Below, one piece after another: positions 57,611 to 64,000 of a stretch of DNA of 64,000 nt. Under the pieces are notes generated by a model that worked only from the letters and a program-made list of their open reading frames with translations, was not told the origin of the DNA and made no database searches. The DNA is from Kitasatospora paranensis (GTDB lineage: Bacteria > Actinomycetota > Actinomycetes > Streptomycetales > Streptomycetaceae). Numbering within the stretch: position 1 is the first letter of the stretch; every line of letters begins with the position of its first letter. The position numbers were made by a program, and so were the translations under genes. Location: the NCBI RefSeq assembly GCF_039544005.1, contig NZ_BAABKV010000001.1:3782001-3846000 (forward strand), given 5' to 3'.

Positions 57611-59008
57611 ATGCCCCGCCGCCCCGCCGCCCGCCCGCTGAGACCACTGCTCGCCGCCGTGCTGCTGGCCGCCGCCACCGCCGGCTGCTCCTCGGCCGCG
57701 GCCTCCGACGCCACCGTCCAGGTGGTGGTCGGCTACCAGTCCAAGACCATCAACACCGTCACCGCCGGCACCCTGCTGCGCGCCCAGGGGTACTTCGAGC
57801 AGCAGCTCGCCGCCCAGGGGCGCAAGGACGGCACCACGTACAAGGTGGTCTGGCAGGACTACGACTCCGGGGCGCCGATCACCGCCCAGATGCTCGCCGA
57901 CAAGATCGACATCGGGTCGATGGGCGACTATCCGCTGCTGATCAACGGGTCGCGGGCCCAGGAGGCCGGCGGCGACGGCACCCGGCTCGTCTCGGTCACC
58001 GGGTACAACCTGCTCGGCGCGCTGAACGGCGTGGTCGTCCCGAACGCCTCGCCCGCGCACACCCTGGCCGACCTGAAGGGCAAGCGGGTGTCCACCTCGG
58101 TCGGTTCCGCCGCCGACGGCACCCTCGTCCAGGCGCTGCGCAGGGCCGGGGTGCCCGACGACGGCATCCGCAAGCAGAACCAGCAGCCCGCGGTCGGCGC
58201 CTCCGCGCTCAAGGCGGGCAGCGTGGACGCGCTCGCCCAGTTCGTGGCCTGGCCGGGCGCGGTGGTCTTCGCCGGGGACGGCCACCTGCTGTACGACGGC
58301 GCCGCGCTCGGCCGGCCCACCCTGCACGGCGTGGTGATCCGGCAGAGGTTCGGCAGCCGGCACCCCGCGGTGGTGCAGGCCTTCCTGCGCGCCCAGGAGG
58401 ACGCCACCCGCTACCTCGACGAGCACCCGCTGGACGCCAGCCGCAAGGTCGCCGATGCCACCGGCCTGCCGCCGGAGGTCGTCCACCTCTACAACGGCCC
58501 GAACGGCATCGCTACCTTCAACCTCGCGCTGCGGCCCGAACTGGTGGAGGCGTTCCGCCAGGACGTGCCCTTCCTGAAGTCCGTCGGCGTGCTCAAGGCC
58601 CTGGACGTCGAGAAGTTCGTCGACCCGTCGTACCTGCGGACGGCCGCCCTGCCGGACGTCCCGCCCGCGCGGATCACCGGCACCGACGAGACCTGCGGCC
58701 GGCCGGCCGACGACCCGAAGCAGGCCGGCGAGATCTGGTACCAGGGCGAGGACAGCACCCACCCGGCCGCCGACCCGGGCTGCCTGCTGCGCGCCGTACG
58801 GGCCGCCCGCACGGCCGGGAAGAAGCTCCGCGCCGCGTACGTCCCGGACGCCGCCACCGGCACCCGCTGGTTCGCCGACAAGGACCACTGGGTCCGCGAC
58901 GGCAGCGCCCTGCTCCCCTTCACCACCGAGGACGGCGCCCGCGGCTACCTCGCCGCCCACCCCGGGGCGACCGCCCTGACCTGGGACGAAGCCCTGGCGG
59001 CGGCATGA
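57611..59008 (+). CDS. ABC transporter substrate-binding lipoprotein with C-terminal NosL-like domain
   Basis: 465 aa. Lipobox TAGC near residue 25. Residues 35-340 are an SsuA/TauA/NrtA-type binding protein: [43 protein letters not shown], and [10 protein letters not shown]. About 110 extra residues follow. Their end ([21 protein letters not shown], then [14 protein letters not shown]) follows the pattern of NosL copper-chaperone domains, and Cys occurs in DETCGRP and DPGCLL. Such a fusion is unusual. Substrate is probably a sulfonate-like or other oxyanion compound. The stop overlaps the permease ATG. Confidence 0.87.
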   Translation: MPRRPAARPLRPLLAAVLLAAATAGCSSAAASDATVQVVVGYQSKTINTVTAGTLLRAQGYFEQQLAAQGRKDGTTYKVVWQDYDSGAPITAQMLADKIDIGSMGDYPLLINGSRAQEAGGDGTRLVSVTGYNLLGALNGVVVPNASPAHTLADLKGKRVSTSVGSAADGTLVQALRRAGVPDDGIRKQNQQPAVGASALKAGSVDALAQFVAWPGAVVFAGDGHLLYDGAALGRPTLHGVVIRQRFGSRHPAVVQAFLRAQEDATRYLDEHPLDASRKVADATGLPPEVVHLYNGPNGIATFNLALRPELVEAFRQDVPFLKSVGVLKALDVEKFVDPSYLRTAALPDVPPARITGTDETCGRPADDPKQAGEIWYQGEDSTHPAADPGCLLRAVRAARTAGKKLRAAYVPDAATGTRWFADKDHWVRDGSALLPFTTEDGARGYLAAHPGATALTWDEALAAA

Positions 59009-59865
59009 GTACCGCCGTCCGGCCGGCCCCGGCGCCACCGCGCGCGGCCGGGCCCACCACGCCTCGGCGCCCCGGCCGGGCCGGCCGACGGGCCGTCCGC
59101 GCCCTCGCCCTGGCCGCCTTCGTCGGGCTCTGGCAGCTGCTGACGGCGCAGCAGGTCCGACTGTGGGTGCGCTTCGACCACCTGCCGACGGCCGTGCAGG
59201 TGTGGCACGCCTTCGGGCAGCAACTGGGCACCGGCGCGTACTGGCAGGACCTGGCGGAGAGCCTGCGGCGGATCGGCCTCGGCTTCCTGCTGGCCGCCGT
59301 CCTGGGGGTGGCCGTGGGGGTGCTGACCGCCCGGTCGCGGTCGGCCGCCGACCTGCTCGGGCCGGTGCTGGAGCTGATCCGGCCGATCCCGGCGATCGCC
59401 CTCGTCCCGGTCGCGATCATGCTCTTCCCCGAGAACGAGCAGGGCATCGTCTTCATCACCTGCACCGCCGCGTTCTTCCCGGTCACGGTCTCCACCCGGC
59501 ACGCCGTGCGGGCGGTGCCGCCGCGCTGGGAGGAGGCGGTGCGCACGATGGGCGGCGGCCGCCTGCGGGTGCTGCGCAGCGTGGTGCTGCCGGCCGCCCT
59601 GCCGGGTGTCGTCGGCGGGCTGTCGGTGGGCATCGGGGTGTCCTGGATCTGCGTGATCTCCGCCGAGATGGTCTCCGGCCAGTACGGGGTCGGCTACCGC
59701 ACCTGGCAGGCGTACACGGTGCTCGACTACCCGGGGGTGTTCGTCGGCATGGCCACCATCGGCCTGCTGGGCCGGCTCACCTCCGGGGCCGTCGAGCTGG
59801 TCGGGCGCCGGCTGACCGCATGGCTGCCGCCGCGTGCGGCCGACGGACCGGAGGACGGGCGATGA
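59005..59865 (+). CDS. ABC transporter permease (SsuC/TauC-like)
   Basis: 286-aa inner-membrane permease. Ala/Pro/Arg-rich N-terminus, first helix [14 protein letters not shown], then five more helices. [30 protein letters not shown] is the EAA loop that contacts the ATPase. Overlaps genes on both sides (ATGA at start and end), forming one transport cassette. Confidence 0.93.
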   Translation: MSTAVRPAPAPPRAAGPTTPRRPGRAGRRAVRALALAAFVGLWQLLTAQQVRLWVRFDHLPTAVQVWHAFGQQLGTGAYWQDLAESLRRIGLGFLLAAVLGVAVGVLTARSRSAADLLGPVLELIRPIPAIALVPVAIMLFPENEQGIVFITCTAAFFPVTVSTRHAVRAVPPRWEEAVRTMGGGRLRVLRSVVLPAALPGVVGGLSVGIGVSWICVISAEMVSGQYGVGYRTWQAYTVLDYPGVFVGMATIGLLGRLTSGAVELVGRRLTAWLPPRAADGPEDGR

Positions 59866-60587
59866 GCCTGCGACTGACCGCCCGGGGGCTGAGCCTCGGC
59901 CACCCCGGGCACCCGGTGCTGGACGGGGTCGACCTGGACGTCTCCCCCGGCGAGGTGCTGACCGTGGTCGGCGCCTCCGGCGGCGGCAAGTCCACCCTGC
60001 TGCGGGCCCTCGCCGGGCTACTGCGGCCCACCGGGGGTGAGCTGCTCGCGGGCGGCGAGCCGCTGCGCGGCCCCGGCGCCGAGCGGGCGCTGGTGTTCCA
60101 GGACGACGGCCTGCTGCCCTGGCGCAGCGTCCGCCGCAACGTCGAACTGCCGCTGGCCGTCCGCCGGGTACCGCGGGCCGAACGGCGGGCCCCGGCCGCC
60201 GAGTGGATCCGCCGGGTGGGCCTGGACGGTCTCGCGGAGCGGCTGCCGCGGGAGCTGTCGGGCGGTCAGCGCCAGCGGGTCCAGCTGGCCCGCGCGCTGG
60301 TGGGCGCGCCGCGGGCGGTGCTGATGGACGAGCCCTTCGGCGCGCTGGACGCGCAGACCCGGGGCGCGATGCAGCAGTTGCTGCTGACGGTGTGGGAGCA
60401 GCAGCGCTGCACCGTGGTGTTCGTCACCCACGACGTCGACGAGGCGCTGCTGCTCGGCGACCGGGTCGCCGTCCTCGGCGGCGGCACCCTGGCCGCCGTC
60501 CACGAGGTGCCGCACGCCCGGGACGCCGCCCGGCGCGACGACCCGGCAGTGCTGCGCCTGCGCGAGGCCGTCCTCGGCGGCCTGTAG
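59862..60587 (+). CDS. ABC transporter ATP-binding protein (SsuB/TauB-like)
   Basis: 241-aa nucleotide-binding protein. Walker [15 protein letters not shown]-loop [13 protein letters not shown], signature [17 protein letters not shown], Walker [13 protein letters not shown], and switch His in [13 protein letters not shown]. The Q-loop LLPW and DEPFGALD segments are those of nitrate/sulfonate/taurine importers. Confidence 0.94.
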   Translation: MSLRLTARGLSLGHPGHPVLDGVDLDVSPGEVLTVVGASGGGKSTLLRALAGLLRPTGGELLAGGEPLRGPGAERALVFQDDGLLPWRSVRRNVELPLAVRRVPRAERRAPAAEWIRRVGLDGLAERLPRELSGGQRQRVQLARALVGAPRAVLMDEPFGALDAQTRGAMQQLLLTVWEQQRCTVVFVTHDVDEALLLGDRVAVLGGGTLAAVHEVPHARDAARRDDPAVLRLREAVLGGL

Positions 60588-60614
60588 GGCCTGCCCGGCA
60601 GGCCCGGACGCCGC

Positions 60615-60642
60615 CCCACCCACCATCCACCCACCCACCCAC
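60615..60642. repeat. CCAC/CCCA tandem tract before the flavoprotein gene
   Basis: Short CCACCCAC-type tandem repeats in the 73-bp leader between the ATPase gene and the flavoprotein ATG, ending just before the GAGAGAGAAA ribosome-binding region. May be a slippage site or leader structure. Confidence 0.5.
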
Positions 60643-60660
60643 CCGCGAGAGAGAAACCCG

Positions 60661-63345
60661 ATGGAGATCCCCGACCTCGCCGACGCCCGTCGGCTGGAGT
60701 GCGACGTGCTGGTGATCGGCGGCGGTACCGCCGGCACGATGGCCGCGATCACCGCCGCCGAGGCCGGCGCCGACGTGCTGCTGCTGGAGAAGGCCCACGT
60801 GCGGCACTCCGGGGCGCTGGCCATGGGCATGGACGGCGTGAACAACGCCGTCATCCCGGGCCGGGCCGAACCGGACGACTACGTCGCCGAGATCACCCGC
60901 GCCAACGACGGCATCGTCGACCAGCGCACCGTCCGGCAGACCGCCGTCCGCGGCTTCGCCATGGTGCAGCGGCTGGAGCGGTACGGCGTGAAGTTCGAGA
61001 AGGACGAGCACGGCGAGTACCAGGTGCGGCAGGTCCACCGCTCCGGCAGCTACGTGCTGCCGATGCCGGAGGGCAAGGACGTCAAGAAGGTGCTGTACCG
61101 GGTGCTGCGGGAGCGCCGGATGCGCGAGCGGATCACGATCGAGAACCGGGTCATGCCGGTGCGGGTGCTCACCGCGGACGGCCGGGCCGTGGGCGCGGCC
61201 GGCTTCGACACCCGCAGCGGGGAGTTCGTCACCGTCCGGGCGGGCGCGGTGGTGCTGGCCACCGGCCCGTGCGGCCGGCTCGGCCTGCCCGCCAGCGGCT
61301 ACCTGTACGGCACCTACGAGAACCCGACCAACGCGGGCGACGGCTACGCGATGGCGTACCACGCCGGTGCCGAGCTGACCGGCATCGAGTGCTTCCAGAT
61401 CAACCCGCTGATCAAGGACTACAACGGCCCGGCGTGCGCGTACGTCGCCAACCCGTTCGGCGGCTACCAGGTGAACCGGCACGGCGAGCGGTTCGTCGAC
61501 TCCGACTACTGGTCCGGGCAGATGATGGCCGAGTTCGCGGCCGAGCTGGGCTCCGACCGCGGGCCGGTCTACCTGCGGACCACGCACCTGCCGGAGGAGA
61601 CCGTGCAGGCGCTGGAGACGATCCTGCACACCACCGAGCGGCCCAGCCGCGGCACCTTCCACGCCGGCCGCGGCCACGACTACCGCACCCACGACGTGGA
61701 GATGCACATCTCCGAGATCGGCCTGTGCGGCGGGCACTCGGCGAGCGGGGTGCGGGTGGACGAGAACGCCGCCACCACCGTGCCGGGCCTGTACGCGGCC
61801 GGCGACCTGGCGTCGGTGCCGCACAACTACATGATCGGCGCGTTCGTCTTCGGCGACCTGGCCGGCAGCCACGCCGTCGCCCATCTGCCCACCGAACGCG
61901 CCGAGCTGCCGGACGACCAGGTGAAGGCCGCGCACGAGCTGGTCTACCGGCCGCTGCGCAACCCGGACGGCCCGCCGCAGCCGCAGGTCGAGTACAAGCT
62001 GCGCCGGTTCGTCAACGACTACGTGGCGCCGCCGAAGACGGGGGCCCGGCTGTCGGTGGCCCTGGAGCACTTCGAGCGGATGCGCGGCGAGATCGCCGCG
62101 ATGGGCGCCCGCACCCCGCACGAGCTGATGCGGGCCGTCGAGGTCGACTTCATCCGGGACTGCGCCGAGATGGCCGCCCGGTCCTCGCTGGCCCGCGAGG
62201 AGAGCCGCTGGGGGCTGTACCACGACCGCGTCGACCACCCCGGGCGGGACGACCGGCGGTGGTTCCGCCACCTCGACCTGCGCCGCACCGCGGACGGCGC
62301 GATGGAGTTCCTGACCCGGCCGGTGGCGCCCTACCTCGTCCCGGTGGAGGGCCTGGAGCCGCCCGCCGGGGAGAGTGTCCTGATCGGCGAGGTGCATCCG
62401 ATCCCGGTCGGCCGGGCCGGCACCGGCGTCGTCGCCGCACCGGCGCAGGCCCCGGCCGCGGCCACGGCCTCGGCCTCGGCCTCGCCGCGGGTGCTCGACC
62501 TGCTGCGGCTGGCCGAGGCGCAGCCGTCGCTGGAGGCGCTGGCGCCCTACCTGCACGATGCCGCGGCCGACGTGCGGAGGACGGCCGTCGCGGTGCTGAC
62601 CGAGAGCGCGCCGGCGGGCACCGGGCCGGCCCTGACGGTCGCGCTCGGCGACCCGGACGAGCGCGTCCGGGCGGCCGCGGTGGCGGGCCTGCGCGAGCTG
62701 GTGGAGGTGCTGGACGGCGGTCTGGGCACCGCCCTGGCAGCGCATGCCGGGTCGGCCGACCCGGTGGTGCGGGCCGGGGTCCTGGACCTGTCGCGGGCCC
62801 TGCGGACGGGCGGCCCGGAGCTGTACGCGGCCGCGCTGGCCGACCCCGCGGTGCCCGTCCGGCTGCAGGCCGTCCGGGGGCTGGTCGCCCTGGACGACGC
62901 GGCTGCGCTGGCGGCCGCCGCCGGCGACGGCGCCCGCGAGGTCCGGGTGGCCGTCGGCGAGGGGCTCGGCACCGTCGGGGACGGCGCCGCCGAGCCCGTC
63001 CTGCTCGTCCTGGCGGCCGACCCCGACCCGCTGGTCCGGGCCGCCGCCTACCAGGGCGCGGCGGGCATCGGCTGCCCGCCGGCGCTGGCCGCGCTGGCCG
63101 CCGTGCCGGACGAGGCCTGGCAGGTCCGCAAGGCGGCGGCCACCGCCCTGGGTGCGGCGGCCGCCGTGGGCCCGCTGACGGCCCTGCTCGGCGACACCGA
63201 CGCCGACGTCCGCAAGTCCGCCGTCCGGGCGCTGGCCGCGCACACCGGCGACCCGGTGGCCGGGGCCGCGCTGCGCGAGCGGCTCGCCGACTCGGACGCG
63301 GACGTCCGCGCCTACGCCAGGCTGGCGCTGCGGGCGGCGGGCTGA
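60661..63345 (+). CDS. FAD-dependent fumarate-reductase/APS-reductase-alpha-like flavoprotein with C-terminal HEAT repeats
   Basis: 894 aa. Residues 12-600 form an FAD oxidoreductase: DVLVIGGGTAGTMAAITAAEAGADVLLLEK (dinucleotide site), HSGALAMGMDGVNNAV, LATGPCGRLG, and the closing FAD motif TTVPGLYAAGDLASVPHNYMIGAFVFGDLAG. The MIGAFVFGDLAGS ending and HSGALAMGMDGVNN point to the AprA/AsfA side of the family rather than SdhA. After an Ala-rich linker, residues 610-894 carry PBS-lyase-type HEAT repeats (DPDERVRAAAVAGL, DPDPLVRAAAYQGA, DEAWQVRKAAATAL, DTDADVRKSAVRAL, DSDADVRAYARLAL). Partner of the operon's ferredoxin; probably reduces or cleaves the imported substrate. AsfA-like desulfonation is a hypothesis. 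Confidence 0.88.
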   Translation: MEIPDLADARRLECDVLVIGGGTAGTMAAITAAEAGADVLLLEKAHVRHSGALAMGMDGVNNAVIPGRAEPDDYVAEITRANDGIVDQRTVRQTAVRGFAMVQRLERYGVKFEKDEHGEYQVRQVHRSGSYVLPMPEGKDVKKVLYRVLRERRMRERITIENRVMPVRVLTADGRAVGAAGFDTRSGEFVTVRAGAVVLATGPCGRLGLPASGYLYGTYENPTNAGDGYAMAYHAGAELTGIECFQINPLIKDYNGPACAYVANPFGGYQVNRHGERFVDSDYWSGQMMAEFAAELGSDRGPVYLRTTHLPEETVQALETILHTTERPSRGTFHAGRGHDYRTHDVEMHISEIGLCGGHSASGVRVDENAATTVPGLYAAGDLASVPHNYMIGAFVFGDLAGSHAVAHLPTERAELPDDQVKAAHELVYRPLRNPDGPPQPQVEYKLRRFVNDYVAPPKTGARLSVALEHFERMRGEIAAMGARTPHELMRAVEVDFIRDCAEMAARSSLAREESRWGLYHDRVDHPGRDDRRWFRHLDLRRTADGAMEFLTRPVAPYLVPVEGLEPPAGESVLIGEVHPIPVGRAGTGVVAAPAQAPAAATASASASPRVLDLLRLAEAQPSLEALAPYLHDAAADVRRTAVAVLTESAPAGTGPALTVALGDPDERVRAAAVAGLRELVEVLDGGLGTALAAHAGSADPVVRAGVLDLSRALRTGGPELYAAALADPAVPVRLQAVRGLVALDDAAALAAAAGDGAREVRVAVGEGLGTVGDGAAEPVLLVLAADPDPLVRAAAYQGAAGIGCPPALAALAAVPDEAWQVRKAAATALGAAAAVGPLTALLGDTDADVRKSAVRALAAHTGDPVAGAALRERLADSDADVRAYARLALRAAG

Positions 63346-63364
63346 CGGGCCGCCCCACGGCCGG

Positions 63365-64000
63365 TCAGATCCGCAGGCCCCGGGTGATCAGGTCGAGCAG
63401 GGCGAAGGCGAACAGCGAGATGCCCACGAAGCCGTTGGTGGTGAAGAACGCCCGGTTGAGCCGGGAGAGGTCACCGGGCTTCACGATGGAGTGCTCGTAG
63501 ACGAAGGCGCAGGCCACCACGAGGAGGCCGACCCAGAAGGCCGGGCCGGCGTCGGTGAGGACGGCGTACCAGGCGAGCAGCGCGGTGGTGACGGCGTGGC
63601 AGGCCCGGGCGCCGTACAGCGCGGCGGGGATGCCGAAGCGGGCGGGCACCGAGCGGACGCCCTCGGCGCGGTCGGCGGCGACGTCCTGGCAGCCGAAGAT
63701 CAGGTCGAAGCCGCCGATCCAGACGCCGACGGCCAGGCCCAGCACGACCGCCTCCCACGACCAGCTGCCGGTGACCGCCAGCCAGGCACCGACCGGGCCC
63801 ATCGCCTGGGCGAGGCCGAGGATGGCGTGCGGGAAGTCGGTGAACCGCTTGCCGTACGGGTAGACCACCATCGGCACGACGGCGACCGGGGCGAGCGCCA
63901 GGCAGAGCGGGTTGAGCAGGGCCGCGGCGCCGAGGAAGACGACCAGGGCGACGGCGGAGCCGACGTAGGCGGTGCGCAGCGAGACGGCGCCGGTGACGAG
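63365..64000 (-). CDS. mqnP: Menaquinone-pathway prenyltransferase MqnP (UbiA family; 5' end cut by window)
   Basis: Integral membrane aromatic prenyltransferase attaching the polyprenyl tail in the futalosine pathway. Visible part: PMVVYPYGKRFTDFPHAILGLAQAMGPVGAWLAV, the second Asp-rich motif GGFDLIFGCQDVAADRAEGVRSVPARFG, and terminal helices. The frame is open to the window end and begins inside helix three or so, so the first Asp-rich motif is missing. It is convergent with the flavoprotein gene, 19 bp apart. Confidence 0.9.
   Translation of the reverse strand, partial: LVTGAVSLRTAYVGSAVALVVFLGAAALLNPLCLALAPVAVVPMVVYPYGKRFTDFPHAILGLAQAMGPVGAWLAVTGSWSWEAVVLGLAVGVWIGGFDLIFGCQDVAADRAEGVRSVPARFGIPAALYGARACHAVTTALLAWYAVLTDAGPAFWVGLLVVACAFVYEHSIVKPGDLSRLNRAFFTTNGFVGISLFAFALLDLITRGLRI

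Overview
High-GC actinobacterial chromosome, most consistent with Streptomycetaceae (Streptomyces or Kitasatospora). The clues are G/C third positions, GTG/TTG starts, ATGA/GTGA gene overlaps, an actinomycete integrative and conjugative element (AICE) of the pSAM2 type, a second partial nuo locus, and futalosine-route menaquinone genes. The species call is inference.

Layout. (1) 1-4058: end of a type I restriction-modification locus (hsdS, cut by the window edge, then hsdR), less GC-biased than its surroundings. (2) About 4632-13463: an AICE. It holds a regulatory block (HATPase protein, ABM-domain protein, XRE regulator) flanked by GTAC-rich putative operators. A compact transfer/replication operon follows (SCO3933-like regulator, TraB/FtsK-like translocase, DUF2637 protein, transfer protein, SpdD-like protein, RepSA, excisionase, tyrosine integrase) and ends at a tRNA-Tyr that is the probable attachment site. 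No left att copy is visible, so the restriction system may be cargo. (3) 13.7-21.1 kb: core housekeeping and stress genes: yajQ, mug, ybaK-like, hydrolase, YccF, a TrkA-C/CPA2 antiporter pair, a YCII protein and the wreck of an ECF sigma gene. (4) 21.2-33.9 kb, minus strand: a ten-gene nuoABCHIJKLMN locus lacking nuoD, E, F and G, followed by htpX and a stand-alone ctaD. A sensor kinase without partner regulator is divergent from it. (5) 35.6-46.3 kb: HtrA-like lipoprotein, three glycosyltransferases (one with a CDP-glycerol polymerase domain), a UDP-glucose epimerase and a PQQ-repeat Ser/Thr kinase. (6) 46.6-54.8 kb: TetR regulator, FabH-like ketosynthase, L,D-transpeptidase, mqnE, serine/threonine dehydratase, Lrp regulator, ubiX, cyclase, MOSC protein. 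(7) 54.8-64 kb: DUF1906 lipoprotein, VOC protein, then a GntR-led operon (ferredoxin, substrate-binding protein with a NosL-like tail, permease, ATPase, APS-reductase/fumarate-reductase-like flavoprotein with C-terminal HEAT repeats), and finally mqnP, cut by the window edge.

One property affects the whole window. At least 15 single-base frameshifts, in about a dozen otherwise well-conserved genes, are each repaired by adding one base, nearly always to a C or G run. This looks like a homopolymer deletion bias in the sequence rather than gene decay. Those genes are annotated as single CDS with the break noted. The ECF sigma remnant (20237-20594) is different: it has a real internal deletion.

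The two most unusual items are the GntR-ferredoxin-ABC-flavoprotein operon (56.6-63.3 kb) with its SBP-NosL and flavoprotein-HEAT fusions, and the GTAC-array operators of the AICE.
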